A stretch of 64,000 bases of DNA from Pseudomonadota bacterium (GCA_021848345.1 JAJZUV010000017.1:1-64000), one strand, 5' to 3'. Positions 22,291-31,717 are shown, numbered from the stretch's first letter. The notes: generated by a model from the sequence alone, not told the origin. Numbers and translations are program-made.

Positions 22291-24197
22291 TAAAGAATCT
22301 CTGTTGCGTAGTCGGCGAGGCGGCTGCGTTCGCCGCGGGCGAGGGTGATGTGGCCGGAGTGCTTCCAGCCCTTGAAGCGGTCGACGGCGTAGGCCAGGCC
22401 GGAGCTGCCCTCGGTGAGGTAGGGGGTGTCGATCTGCGCCAGGTTGCCCATGCAGATGATCTTGGTGCCGGGGCCGGCACGGGTGATCAGGGTCTTCATC
22501 TGCTTGGGCGTGAGGTTCTGCGCCTCGTCGATGATCACGTACTTGTTGAGGAAGGTGCGCCCGCGCATGAAGTTCATGCTCTTGATCTTGACCTTCGAGC
22601 GGATGAGCTCCTGCGTGGCCGCGCGGCCCCATTCGCCGCCGTGGTTGCCGCTGCCGGACTGGTTGAGCACCTCGAGGTTGTCGTCCAGTGCGCCCATCCA
22701 GGGGGACATCTTCTCTTCCTCGGTACCGGGCAGGTAGCCGATGTCCTCGCCCACGGGCACCGTGACCCGGGTGATGATGATCTCGTTGTAGCGCCGTTCC
22801 TCCAGCACCTGCTGCAGGCCCGCCGCGAGGGCCAGCAAGGTCTTGCCGGTGCCCGCCTGGCCGCTCAGGGTGACGAAATCGACGTCCGGATCGAGCAGCA
22901 GGTTGAGCGCGAAATTCTGTTCCCGATTGCGCGCGCAAACGCCCCAGATGCTGTTCTTGGGGTGGGTGTAGTCGCGCACCACCTGCAGCACGGCGGTGGA
23001 GGCGCGGATCTCCTTGACCCTGGCGTACAGCGGCGTGGCGTTGGGCGCTTCCCAGTACACGGCCTGGTTGACCAGCATGGCGGACACCAGCGGCCCCTGC
23101 AGGCGGTAGAAGGGCTGACCTCCCTGCTGCCAGCTCTCCAGCGACTTGGCCTGCTTGTCCCAGAAGTCCTCGGGCAGGGCCATGAGCCCGGTGTAGAGCA
23201 GGTCGGCGTCGTCGAGGGTCTTGTCGTTGGTGTAGTCCTCGGCGTTCAGGCCCAGCGCACGGGCCTTCACGCGCATGTTGATGTCCTTGGACACCAGCAC
23301 CACCGAACGCTCGGGGAAGGCGTGGGTCAGCGCCTGCAGCACGGCCAGGATCTGGTTGTCGGCCTTGCCCTGGGGCAGCGCCTCGGGCAGGCGTGCCTCG
23401 TGCGCGCGGGTCTGGAAGAACAGGCGCCCGCGCGCCTCGCGGTGCCCGCTGTGGTCCAGCCGGATGCCCTGCTCGATGCCCGCCTCGACCCCGGCGACCA
23501 GGGCGTCGAGTTCGCGGCTGGCCTGGCGGGCGTTGCGCGCGACCTCGGACATGCCCTTCTTGTGGCCGTCGAGTTCCTCCAGCGTGACCATCGGCAGGTA
23601 GACGTCGTGTTCCTCGAAGCGGAACAGCGAAGTCGGATCGTGCATCAGCACGTTGGTGTCGAGCACGAACAGCTTGCCGGGCTCGACCGCTGCCTGCGCG
23701 CCGGCCTGGGCGCCACGGCGCGAGACTGGCGGCGTCGACGGTGTCGGTTTCGTGGGCGTCGCGCGCTCGGGGGTCGCTGCGGGCAGGGCGCGCGCCTCCG
23801 GGGCCTCAAGGGCCGGCGCGGCGGATCGGGTGGGCGGCGCGGTCAACGCCGGGGCCTGGCGGGATGCGCGGCCGGGGCCTGCGGCGGGCGAGGGTGCGCG
23901 CGCCTGCGCGCCGGGCTGCGCGCGCACGGGCTTGGACGACGCCGTGCGCGTGGCCGCCCTGGCCGCTGCGCGCGGGCCCTCGGAGTCCATCGGCACGGCG
24001 GCGCCCTGGCGCGCCGCCGAACGCCCGCGAGTGGCGCCCGTCGCCGCCTTCGCGCCGCGGCCGGCCAGCGCGGCCGGCTCTGGCGTCGCGCTGGCTTCGA
24101 GTTCGACTTCGACTTCGTCTGCCTGCGCGCTGGATGCGCCTGCCGCTGGCGCCTTGAGCAGGGAACCGAGTTTGGTGGGAGGCTTGGGCAGGGGCAT
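22290..24197 (-). CDS. PhoH-family ATPase with N-terminal PIN domain
   Basis: YlaK/PhoH-like protein: a PIN ribonuclease-type domain fused to a PhoH P-loop ATPase, probably acting on RNA; the exact role is not established. The 635 residues start with a 174-residue Ala/Pro/Arg-rich low-complexity stretch, then the PIN domain (KLFVLDTNVLMHD from 175, LEELDGHKKG), then PhoH with Walker A GQAGTGKT at 446-453 and the MPFRG-like FMRGRTFLNKYVIIDEAQN block. The start at 24197 is supported by the conserved-looking MPLPKPPTKLGSLL. Likely cotranscribed with the upstream peroxiredoxin gene. Confidence 0.9.
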   Translation of the reverse strand: MPLPKPPTKLGSLLKAPAAGASSAQADEVEVELEASATPEPAALAGRGAKAATGATRGRSAARQGAAVPMDSEGPRAAARAATRTASSKPVRAQPGAQARAPSPAAGPGRASRQAPALTAPPTRSAAPALEAPEARALPAATPERATPTKPTPSTPPVSRRGAQAGAQAAVEPGKLFVLDTNVLMHDPTSLFRFEEHDVYLPMVTLEELDGHKKGMSEVARNARQASRELDALVAGVEAGIEQGIRLDHSGHREARGRLFFQTRAHEARLPEALPQGKADNQILAVLQALTHAFPERSVVLVSKDINMRVKARALGLNAEDYTNDKTLDDADLLYTGLMALPEDFWDKQAKSLESWQQGGQPFYRLQGPLVSAMLVNQAVYWEAPNATPLYARVKEIRASTAVLQVVRDYTHPKNSIWGVCARNREQNFALNLLLDPDVDFVTLSGQAGTGKTLLALAAGLQQVLEERRYNEIIITRVTVPVGEDIGYLPGTEEEKMSPWMGALDDNLEVLNQSGSGNHGGEWGRAATQELIRSKVKIKSMNFMRGRTFLNKYVIIDEAQNLTPKQMKTLITRAGPGTKIICMGNLAQIDTPYLTEGSSGLAYAVDRFKGWKHSGHITLARGERSRLADYATEIL

Positions 24198-24371
24198 GGC
24201 GGCAGCTGGATGCGTGGCTAATCGAGATGTTCGCGCCGGACGCCGGGCGGCGCCGGCGCGGCGTGTCCGGCACGAACGCGAGCGCAATCACCCGCGCAGA
24301 CCGGGGCCTGGCGGGTGGGGCGGGGAACGGTGCGGGGCAAGGGCGTCAGGCCCGTGGTGTCGAGCGCGGGC

Positions 24372-24836
24372 TCAGAGCTGGCGCACGGCTTCGAGCACTT
24401 CCTGCACGTGGCCGGCGACCTTCACGCCGCGCCATTCCTGACGCAGCACGCCTTCGGCATCGACCAGGAAGGTGCTGCGCTCGATGCCCTTGACCTTCTT
24501 GCCGTACATGATCTTGTTCTTGACCACGCCGAACATGTGGCAGAGCTTTTCCTCGGTGTCGGCGATCAGGTCGAAGGGCAGTTCCAGCTGGCTGCGGAAC
24601 TTGTCGTGCGACGCCAGGTTGTCGCGCGACACGCCGAAGATCATCGCCCCGGCACTTTCGAACTCCGCGTACAGGTCGCGGAATTGCTGGGCCTCGGTGG
24701 TGCAGCCGGGGGTCATGTCCTTGGGATAGAAGTACAGGATCAGCTTCTTGCCCAGGTAGTTCTTCGGGTTGAATTTGATTTCGCTGGTGGCGATCGCCTC
24801 GAAATCGGGTACCACTTTGTTCAGAACCAAAGCCAT
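24372..24836 (-). CDS. bcp: Thiol peroxidase of the BCP/PrxQ family
   Basis: Peroxiredoxin that reduces hydrogen peroxide and organic peroxides. The 154-residue protein has the active-site block FYPKDMTPGCTTEAQQF with peroxidatic Cys45. The resolving Cys found at position 50 in the E. coli enzyme is Gln here; another Cys is at 99, so the thiol chemistry may be 1-Cys or use a different partner. It has no signal peptide, so it is cytoplasmic. It lies upstream of the PhoH gene on the same strand with a 174-base gap. Confidence 0.95.
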   Translation of the reverse strand: MALVLNKVVPDFEAIATSEIKFNPKNYLGKKLILYFYPKDMTPGCTTEAQQFRDLYAEFESAGAMIFGVSRDNLASHDKFRSQLELPFDLIADTEEKLCHMFGVVKNKIMYGKKVKGIERSTFLVDAEGVLRQEWRGVKVAGHVQEVLEAVRQL

Positions 24837-24983
24837 GAAGTCTCCTGTTAGCGTCGACCGGGGCCGGCGGCCTGCGCCGCGGCGCCGCCCGAGGCGGCAA
24901 CGCCGGGCCGCCAGGCCTCGCGTCGAGTCAGCTTTCTCATTTTACCGAATCGCGTTACAAATCATCCGGATCTCGCTCGCGAC

Positions 24984-25370
24984 TCAGGCTTGCGTGGGGG
25001 GCTCGACCACCAGCGCGGCCAGCGCGCGCCGGCCTTCGCCGACCAGGATGTTGTAGGTGCGGCAGGCGGCCGCGGTGTTCATGACCTCGAAGCCGATGCC
25101 GCGCTGGATCAGCGCGCGCAGCAGGGCCGGGGGCGCGAAGCGCTGGGTGGCGCCGGTGCCGACGATGACCACCTCGGGCGCGCGCTCGGCAAGTCGCGCG
25201 AAGTCCTGTTCGGTCAGCGCTGCGAAACCGCGCTCGCCCCAGGGCTCGGGCGCGACGTCGCTGGCCACGCACACGCCGGCCTCGAATCGCACGCGGTTGA
25301 TCTCGACGAAGCCGGGTCCGTGGGCGCTCACCGTGTAGGCGGCCTCGTTGTCTTCTGCCTGGAATTTCAT
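24984..25370 (-). CDS. Mth938-like domain protein (DUF498)
   Basis: A 128-residue protein of the Mth938/NDUFAF3-like family. The family core is visible: EVVIVGTGATQRFAPPALLRALIQRGIGFEVMNTAAACRTYNILVGEGRRALAAL. In mitochondria a relative acts in complex I assembly, but the bacterial function is not established. The N-terminus MKFQAEDNEAAYTVSAHG fits a beta-strand start. It is first of the minus-strand trio that continues with bcp and PhoH, and divergent from the aminotransferase gene. Confidence 0.85.
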   Translation of the reverse strand: MKFQAEDNEAAYTVSAHGPGFVEINRVRFEAGVCVASDVAPEPWGERGFAALTEQDFARLAERAPEVVIVGTGATQRFAPPALLRALIQRGIGFEVMNTAAACRTYNILVGEGRRALAALVVEPPTQA

Positions 25371-25509
25371 CGCGCGGTGGGATGGGGATGCGGTGGGGGC
25401 GGCAAACTGCTCCGCATGCGCGGCGCAAGCCGCCCGCCTACAGGTACATTATAGGGTTCACCCCCTATCGGAAGGCGCGGCTGCGGCCGCGGCAACGCAG
25501 GAACACTCC

Positions 25510-26748
25510 ATGGCGACCCGGGAATTTCGCAAGTCGGACAAACTGGCGGACGTGTGCTACGACATCCGCGGACCGGTGCTCGACAAGGCGCGGCAGATGG
25601 AAGAGGACGGCCAGCGCATCATCAAGCTCAACATCGGCAACCTGGCCGTGTTCGGCTTCGACCCGCCCGACGAGATCGTGCAGGACATGATCCGCAACCT
25701 GGCCGGCAATGCCGGCTACACCGACTCCAAGGGCCTGTTCGCCCCGCGCAAGGCGGTGCAGCACTACACCCAGGAAAAGGGCATCTCCGGCGTCGAGATC
25801 GACGACGTGTTCATCGGCAACGGCGCGTCCGAACTGATCGCCATGAGCATGAACGCCTTGCTCAACAACGGCGACGAGGTGCTGCTGCCGGCGCCCGACT
25901 ACCCGCTGTACACCGCCGCGGTGTCGCTGTCGGGCGGGCGTCCGGTGCACTACATGTGCGACGAGCAGAGCGACTGGCTGCCCGACCTGGACGACATCCG
26001 GCGCAAGATCACCCCCAACACCAAGGCGCTGGTGGTGATCAATCCGAACAACCCCACCGGCGCGCTGTACCCGCGCGAGTTCCTGCTGGAACTGGTGGAG
26101 ATCGCGCGGCGTCACCAGCTGATCGTGTTCGCCGACGAGATCTACGACAAGACCCTGTACGACGGCAACGTCCACACCAGCATCGCGTCGCTGGCCGACG
26201 ACGTGCTGTTCATCACCTTCAACGGCCTGTCCAAGAACTACCGCTCCTGCGGCTACCGTGCCGGCTGGATGGTGGTGTCGGGGGACAAGCGCCACGCGCG
26301 GGACTACATCGAGGGCCTGGGCATGCTGGCCTCCATGCGCCTGTGCGCCAACACCCCGGGACAACTGGCCATCCAGACCGCGCTGGGCGGGTACCAGAGC
26401 ATCAAGGACCTGGTGGCCCCGGGCGGGCGCCTGACCCGCCAGCGCGACCTGGCCTACGAGCTGCTGAGCCAGATTCCCGGGGTCAGCGTGGTCAAGCCCA
26501 AGGCCGCGCTGTACATGTTCCCGCGCCTGGACCCCAAGGTCTACCCGATCGCCGACGACCAGCAGTTCGCCTTCGACCTGCTGGCCCAGGAACGGGTGCT
26601 GATCGTGCAGGGAACCGGATTCAACTGGCCGCAACCCGACCATTTCCGTCTGGTGTTCCTGCCCAACGCGGACGACCTGTCCGACGCCGTCGGGCGCATC
26701 GCGCGCTTCCTGGATCGCATGCGCCGCCGGCTGGTGAGCGCGGCCTGA
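25510..26748 (+). CDS. alaA: Pyridoxal-phosphate aminotransferase, AlaA/AlaT type
   Basis: Class I/II aminotransferase expected to make alanine from pyruvate and glutamate. The 412 residues begin MATREFRKSDKLADVCYDIRGP and include NIGNLAVFGFDPPDEI, GNGASELI, VVINPNNPTGALYP, FADEIYDKTLYDG, and the PLP-lysine block TFNGLSKNYRSCGYRAGWM. These strings match the YfbQ/AlaA subgroup. Its position ahead of hom and thrC is typical for Burkholderiales. A longer frame reaches 25348, but MATREF is the family start. Confidence 0.92.
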   Translation: MATREFRKSDKLADVCYDIRGPVLDKARQMEEDGQRIIKLNIGNLAVFGFDPPDEIVQDMIRNLAGNAGYTDSKGLFAPRKAVQHYTQEKGISGVEIDDVFIGNGASELIAMSMNALLNNGDEVLLPAPDYPLYTAAVSLSGGRPVHYMCDEQSDWLPDLDDIRRKITPNTKALVVINPNNPTGALYPREFLLELVEIARRHQLIVFADEIYDKTLYDGNVHTSIASLADDVLFITFNGLSKNYRSCGYRAGWMVVSGDKRHARDYIEGLGMLASMRLCANTPGQLAIQTALGGYQSIKDLVAPGGRLTRQRDLAYELLSQIPGVSVVKPKAALYMFPRLDPKVYPIADDQQFAFDLLAQERVLIVQGTGFNWPQPDHFRLVFLPNADDLSDAVGRIARFLDRMRRRLVSAA

Positions 26749-26771
26749 ATCCCCGAGTCCCACCGGCCGGC

Positions 26772-26812
26772 GCCTTCGCCTGTCCGTCGCGCGGCCGCGC
26801 ACGGGCGAAGGC
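26772..26812 (+). other. Intercistronic inverted repeat between alaA and hom
   Basis: GCCTTCGCC (26772-26780) pairs with GGCGAAGGC (26804-26812), a 9-bp perfect stem enclosing a palindromic GCGCGGCCGCGC. No T-run follows. It could be an mRNA-processing or attenuating hairpin between the aminotransferase and threonine genes. Confidence 0.4.
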
Positions 26813-26836
26813 CGCGGCCGCAACCTGAATCTGCCC

Positions 26837-28147
26837 ATGAAAGCCATGCGAATCGCACTCCTCGGCGCCGGTACCGTCGCCTCGGGAGTGGTGCGGGTCC
26901 TGCACCGCAACCAGGACGAACTCTGCCGTCGCGCCGGGCGCGGCATCGAGGTGGTGGCGGTGGCCGCGCGCAACGCCGACAAGGCGCGCCGCGCCGTCGG
27001 CGACGCGCTGCCCCTGACCGACGATTTCATGGGGCTGGCCACGCGCGAGGACGTGGACATCGTGGCCGAGCTGATGGGCGGCATCGAGCCGGCGCGCGAG
27101 CTGGTGCTGGCGGCCATCCGCGCCGGCAAGCACGTGGTCACCGCCAACAAGGCGCTGCTGGCGCTGCACGGCAACGAGATCTTCGCCGCGGCGCAGGAAC
27201 ACGGCGTGATGGTGGCCTTCGAGGCCGCGGTGGCCGGGGGCATCCCGATCATCAAGGCCGTGCGCGAGGGCCTGGCGGCCAATCGCATCGAGTGGGTGGC
27301 CGGGATCATCAACGGCACCACCAACTTCATCCTGTCCTCGATGCGCGACAAGGGGGTGGACTTCGCCACCGCGCTGGCCGAGGCGCAGCGCCTGGGCTAT
27401 GCCGAGGCCGACCCCACCTTCGACATCGACGGCATCGACGCCGCGCACAAGATCACCATCCTGTGCGCCATCGCCTTCGGCGTGCCGGTGCAGTTCGACC
27501 GCGTGCACGTGCAGGGCATCCGCGACCTCGAGACCGCGGACATCCGCTACGCCGAGCAGCTGGGCTACCGCATCAAGCTGCTGGGCATCACGCGCCGCGC
27601 CGAGGACGGCATCGAGCTGCGCGTGCATCCCACGCTGATTCCGGCCACGCGCCTGGTGGCCAATGTCGAAGGCGCGATGAACGCGGTGGTGGTGCAGGGC
27701 GACGCGGTGGGCTCCACGCTGTTCTACGGCAAGGGCGCCGGCTCCGAGCCCACGGCCTCCAGCGTGATCGCCGACCTGGTCGACATCACGCGCCTGCACA
27801 CGGCCGACCCCGAACACCGCGTGCCGCACCTGGCCTTCCAGCCGGGCGCGCTCGCCGACACCCCCATCCTGTCCATGCCGCAGGTGCGCACCTCGTACTA
27901 CCTGCGCATCCGGGTGCGCGACGAGGCCGGGGTGCTGGCCGAGATCACCCACATCCTGGCCGAGCACGGCATGTCCATCGACGCGCTGCTGCAGCGCCCC
28001 TCGGGCGAGGACGACCAGCACACCGACGTCATCCTGCTCACCCACGAGACCGTGGAGCAGCGCATGGACCAGGCGCTGGCGCGCATCCAGGCGCTGGACA
28101 CCGTGCTGGCGCCGGTGGTGCGCCTGCGCAAAGAGGAGTTGCGCTGA
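26837..28147 (+). CDS. hom: Homoserine dehydrogenase
   Basis: Reduces aspartate semialdehyde to homoserine with NAD(P)H, the branch to threonine and methionine. The 436-residue monofunctional enzyme has the N-terminal Rossmann loop IALLGAGTVASGVV, VTANKALLA, INGTTNFILSSM, the GYAEADPTFDIDGIDAAHK catalytic block, and a C-terminal ACT domain (RIRVRDEAGVLAEITHILAE) expected to sense threonine. An in-frame ATG at 26846 is an alternative start; neither has a strong ribosome binding site. The stop abuts the thrC start. Confidence 0.96.
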   Translation: MKAMRIALLGAGTVASGVVRVLHRNQDELCRRAGRGIEVVAVAARNADKARRAVGDALPLTDDFMGLATREDVDIVAELMGGIEPARELVLAAIRAGKHVVTANKALLALHGNEIFAAAQEHGVMVAFEAAVAGGIPIIKAVREGLAANRIEWVAGIINGTTNFILSSMRDKGVDFATALAEAQRLGYAEADPTFDIDGIDAAHKITILCAIAFGVPVQFDRVHVQGIRDLETADIRYAEQLGYRIKLLGITRRAEDGIELRVHPTLIPATRLVANVEGAMNAVVVQGDAVGSTLFYGKGAGSEPTASSVIADLVDITRLHTADPEHRVPHLAFQPGALADTPILSMPQVRTSYYLRIRVRDEAGVLAEITHILAEHGMSIDALLQRPSGEDDQHTDVILLTHETVEQRMDQALARIQALDTVLAPVVRLRKEELR

Positions 28148-29554
28148 ATGAAGTACCTGAGCACCCGCGGCCAGGCGCCGCAAGCCGGTTTCGACGACAT
28201 CCTGCTCGAGGGCCTGGCGCCCGACGGCGGCCTGTACCTGCCGGTGGAGTATCCGCGCATCGACGCCGCCGCGCTGCGGCGCATGCAGGGCATGGGCTAC
28301 GCGGACATCGCCTTCGAGGTGCTGCATCCGCTGCTGGCGCCGATGCCGGCGCAGGACCTGCGCGAGCTGCTGCGCCGCACCTACACCGCGCAGGCCTTCG
28401 GCAGCCCCGACATCATCCGCCTGCAGCGCCTGGACGCCGACATCGGCCTGCTCGGCGTGTCGCAGGGGCCCACCCTGGCCTTCAAGGACATGGCCATGCA
28501 GTTGCTGGGCGGGCTGTTCGAGCGCGCGCTGGCGGCAGCCGGCGCCGAGCTCAACATCCTGGGCGCCACCTCGGGCGACACCGGCAGCGCGGCCGAGTAC
28601 GCGATGCGCGGGCGCCGCGGCATCCGCGTGTTCATGCTCTCGCCCTTCGGGCGCATGAGCCCGTTCCAGACCGCGCAGATGTACAGCCTGGACGAGCCGA
28701 ACATCCACAACATCGCCGTGCAGGACGTGTTCGACACCTGCCAGGACATGGTGAAGGCCGTGTCGGCGGACCTGGAGTTCAAGCGCCGCTGGAAAATCGG
28801 CACCATCAACTCCATCAACTGGGCGCGCGTGGCCGCGCAGGTGGTGTACTACTTCGCCGGTTACCTGCGCAGCGTGCGCGAGGTCGGAGAGCCGCTGGAC
28901 GTGGCGGTGCCTTCGGGCAACTTCGGCAACATCCTGGCGGCCCACGTGGCGCGCGAGATGGGCCTGCCGCTGCGCCGCCTGGTGCTGGCCACGAACGAGA
29001 ACAACGTGCTGGACGAGTTCCTGCGCACCGGGGTGTACCGGCCGCGCGGACCGGAGCAGACCCACCAGACCTCCAGTCCGTCGATGGACATTTCCAAGGC
29101 CTCGAACTTCGAGCGCTTCGTGTTCGACATGCTCGGGCGCGACGCCGCGCGCACGCGCGACCTGTTCGAGCGCCAGCTGTCGACCCAGGGGCGCTTCGAC
29201 CTGTCCGCCGACCCCGCCTTCGCGCGCATGCGCGAGGGCATGGTCTCGGGCAGCAGCGATCACGCCACGCGCGTGCGCACCATCCGCGAGACCTTCGAGG
29301 CCAGCGGGGTGGTCATCGATCCGCACACCGCCGACGGCGTCGCGGTGGGTCGACGCAACCTGGAGCCCGGCGTACCCATGCTGGTGGTGGAAACGGCGCT
29401 GCCGGCCAAGTTCGAGGCCACCATCCAGGAGGCCATCGGACGCACCCCCGAACGACCGCCGGCGATGCGCGACCTCGAACTGCGCCCGCAGCGCTTCGTG
29501 GTCATGAAGCCCGAGGTGGATGCCCTCAAGGCGTACATCGCCGAGCATTGCTGA
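28148..29554 (+). CDS. thrC: Threonine synthase
   Basis: PLP enzyme that converts O-phosphohomoserine to threonine. The 468-residue product is of the long type found in Proteobacteria and fungi. It shows MKYLSTRGQAPQAGFDDILLEGLAPDGGLYLP, the PLP lysine in LAFKDMAMQLLGG, GATSGDTGSAAEYAM, and VPSGNFGNILAAHVAREMG. It starts directly after the hom stop. thrB is not in this window. Confidence 0.96.
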   Translation: MKYLSTRGQAPQAGFDDILLEGLAPDGGLYLPVEYPRIDAAALRRMQGMGYADIAFEVLHPLLAPMPAQDLRELLRRTYTAQAFGSPDIIRLQRLDADIGLLGVSQGPTLAFKDMAMQLLGGLFERALAAAGAELNILGATSGDTGSAAEYAMRGRRGIRVFMLSPFGRMSPFQTAQMYSLDEPNIHNIAVQDVFDTCQDMVKAVSADLEFKRRWKIGTINSINWARVAAQVVYYFAGYLRSVREVGEPLDVAVPSGNFGNILAAHVAREMGLPLRRLVLATNENNVLDEFLRTGVYRPRGPEQTHQTSSPSMDISKASNFERFVFDMLGRDAARTRDLFERQLSTQGRFDLSADPAFARMREGMVSGSSDHATRVRTIRETFEASGVVIDPHTADGVAVGRRNLEPGVPMLVVETALPAKFEATIQEAIGRTPERPPAMRDLELRPQRFVVMKPEVDALKAYIAEHC

Positions 29555-29570
29555 GGCGGCGGATCGCGCC

Positions 29571-30095
29571 ATGCAGGTCGCAGGCTTCGTCGGCTCCTCG
29601 GGCAGCGGCAAGACCACGCTGATCGAGGCCTTGGTGCGCGAGTTCGGCGCGCGCGGCCTGCGTGCCTCGGTGATCAAGCACGCGCACCACGGTTTCGAGC
29701 TCGATCGCGAGGGCAAGGACTCCTGGCGCCACCGCAAGGCGGGGGCCTTCGAGGTGCTGGTGGCTTCGCCGCACCTGCTGGCGTTGCAGCGCGAGACCCG
29801 CGAGGCGCGCGAGTACGAACTGCCCGAACTGCTGGGCCTGCTGCGGGAGGTGGACTGGGTGTTCGTGGAAGGCTTCAGCCAGGCGCCGATCCCGCGCATC
29901 GAGGTCTGGCGGGCCGCGCACGGGCGCGCGCCGCGCTTCCTCGGCCAGTCCGGGCTGGTGGCGCTGGCCTGCCACGGCGAGGCGCCCGCCGGCATGCCGC
30001 CGGACCTGCCCGTGCTCGAACTCGGCCAGCCCGGGCGCATCGCGGCGTGGTTGATCGAGCGCCGCGAGCTTTTCCGCTATCCGCAGGCAGCCTGA
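29571..30095 (+). CDS. mobB: Molybdopterin-guanine dinucleotide biosynthesis adaptor MobB
   Basis: GTP-binding partner of MobA in attaching GMP to molybdenum cofactor. The 174 residues start MQVAGFVGSSGSGKTTLIEAL with a clear Walker A, then VIKHAHHGFELDREGKDSWRHRKAGA and VDWVFVEGFSQAPIPRIEVWR, all MobB hallmarks. It lies 16 bases after thrC and begins the cofactor block mobB-moeA-moaD-moaE. Confidence 0.94.
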   Translation: MQVAGFVGSSGSGKTTLIEALVREFGARGLRASVIKHAHHGFELDREGKDSWRHRKAGAFEVLVASPHLLALQRETREAREYELPELLGLLREVDWVFVEGFSQAPIPRIEVWRAAHGRAPRFLGQSGLVALACHGEAPAGMPPDLPVLELGQPGRIAAWLIERRELFRYPQAA

Positions 30096-30192
30096 ACGCG
30101 TGCGGCGCGTCGCGACGCGTGGAGACTCCCGTACGTATCATGCGGGAATGACGGCGCGCCGCGCCGGCCGTTTTCCATCCGCGTTCACTCCG

Positions 30193-31425
30193 ATGTCCCA
30201 GGATCCTTCCGCCGGCATGCTCGATGTCGACACCGCGCTGGCGCGCCTGCTCGAGCAGGCGAAGCCGTTGAGCCCGTCGCGGTCCCTGCCCACCGAGGAG
30301 GCGCTCGGCCGCGTGCTGGCGCAGGACGTGGGCAGCCCGATCGACGTGCCGGGGCTCGACAACAGCCAGATGGACGGCTACGCGCTGCGCAGCGCCGACG
30401 TGGCCGCGCCGGGAACGCGCCTGCGCGTGGCCCAGCGCATCGCGGCGGGGCAGCTGGGCGTGCCGCTGGCGCCGGGAGAAGCCGCGCGCATTTTCACCGG
30501 CGCGCCGATGCCCCCCGGCGCCGATGCGGTGGTGATGCAGGAACAATGCCGCGCCGAGGACGGCGAGGTGCTGGTGGACCATGTGCCGCGTGCCGGCGAG
30601 TGGGTCCGCCCGCGCGGCTTCGACGTGCGCGCCGGCAGCGTGGTGCTCGGGCGCGGGCAGCGCCTGCGTCCGCAGGACCTGGGCCAGATCGCGTCGGTCG
30701 GGGTGGCGCAGGTGTCGGTGGCCCCGCGTCCGCGCGTGGCCCTGCTGTGCACCGGCGACGAACTGGCGCAACCCGGGCAGCCGTTGCGCCCCGGCGGTGT
30801 GTACAACAGCAACCGCTTCATGCTGCGCGCCATGCTCGAGGCGCTGGGCTGCGAGGTCAGCGACCTCGGCCAGGTGGCCGACACCCTGCCGGCCACGCGC
30901 GAAGCCCTGCGGGCCGCCGCGGGCGGGCACGACCTGGTGCTGAGCTCCGGCGGCATGTCGGTGGGGGGCGAGGATCACGTGCGCCCGGCGGTGGAGTCGC
31001 AGGGCCGGCTGGCGCATTGGCGCATCGCGATGAAGCCGGGCAAGCCGCTGGCCTTCGGCGCGCTGCACCGCGAGGACGGCAGCGCCGCGCATTTCATCGG
31101 ATTGCCGGGCAATCCGGTGTCGAGTTTCGTCACCTTCGCGCTGTTCGTGCGCCCCTTCGTGCTGGCGCTGCAAGGCGCCTCGCGCTTGCTGCCGCAGTCG
31201 CTGCCGCTGCCCAGCGCCAGCGACTGGAAGCGCCCCGACAAGCGGCGCGAATTCCTGCGCGCCCGGGTGGACGAGCAGGGGCGGGTCGAACTGTACCCGC
31301 AGCAGAACTCGGCCGTGCTCAGCTCGGCCGTGTGGGGCGACGGCCTGGTCGACAATCCCGGCGGGCAGGCCTTCGCCGTGGGTGACACGGTACGCTTCCT
31401 GCCCTTTTCCAGCCTCCTGACCTGA
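30193..31425 (+). CDS. moeA: Molybdopterin molybdotransferase MoeA
   Basis: Inserts molybdate into adenylylated molybdopterin. The 410 residues have the N-terminal PGLDNSQMDGYALRS block, IFTGAPMPPGADAVVMQE, the central MoCF domain with ALLCTGDELAQPGQPL and LSSGGMSVGGEDHV, and GLPGNPVSSFVTFALFVRP. The start is uncertain: ATG 30193 gives the conserved AGMLDVDTALARLL near the N-terminus, while in-frame ATG 30148 or an earlier one would add a basic leader. moaD follows after 18 bases. Confidence 0.93.
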   Translation: MSQDPSAGMLDVDTALARLLEQAKPLSPSRSLPTEEALGRVLAQDVGSPIDVPGLDNSQMDGYALRSADVAAPGTRLRVAQRIAAGQLGVPLAPGEAARIFTGAPMPPGADAVVMQEQCRAEDGEVLVDHVPRAGEWVRPRGFDVRAGSVVLGRGQRLRPQDLGQIASVGVAQVSVAPRPRVALLCTGDELAQPGQPLRPGGVYNSNRFMLRAMLEALGCEVSDLGQVADTLPATREALRAAAGGHDLVLSSGGMSVGGEDHVRPAVESQGRLAHWRIAMKPGKPLAFGALHREDGSAAHFIGLPGNPVSSFVTFALFVRPFVLALQGASRLLPQSLPLPSASDWKRPDKRREFLRARVDEQGRVELYPQQNSAVLSSAVWGDGLVDNPGGQAFAVGDTVRFLPFSSLLT

Positions 31426-31443
31426 ACCCGGGGCGGTGCGCCG

Positions 31444-31701
31444 ATGCAGACCACGATTCGTTATTTCGCCAGCGTGCGCGAGGCGCTGGGAACCTCCAGC
31501 GAGACCTTCGACCTTCCCGACACGCTGCGCACGCTGGGCGAGGCGCGAGCCTGGCTGGCCGAGCGCAGCGATCGGCACGCCGCCGCGCTGGGCACCGGGC
31601 GCACGCTGCGCATGGCCTGCGACCACGTGATGGGCGAGGCCGACCAGCCCTTGCTGCCGGGTCGCGAGATCGCATTTTTCCCGCCGGTCACCGGCGGCTG
31701 A
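31444..31701 (+). CDS. moaD: Molybdopterin synthase small subunit MoaD
   Basis: Ubiquitin-like sulfur carrier. The 85-residue product ends in the essential Gly-Gly (FFPPVTGG) that is converted to a thiocarboxylate, and starts with a beta strand TTIRYFASVREALG typical of MoaD. It delivers sulfur to precursor Z together with MoaE, whose gene follows 16 bases later. Confidence 0.95.
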   Translation: MQTTIRYFASVREALGTSSETFDLPDTLRTLGEARAWLAERSDRHAAALGTGRTLRMACDHVMGEADQPLLPGREIAFFPPVTGG

Positions 31702-31717
31702 ACGACAGGGGCAGCCG

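Noticed and set aside
21927..22348. Small open frames inside the dnaB-PhoH repeat
   Set aside because: They are made of the repeat arms and have no coding signal.
22239..24221. 660-codon plus-strand frame over the PhoH gene
   Set aside because: It starts inside the repeat element and runs antisense to a clear PIN-PhoH protein.
26621..30040. 1139-codon antisense frame over hom and thrC
   Set aside because: Typical stop-poor antisense frame in high-GC DNA; both sense genes are well recognised.
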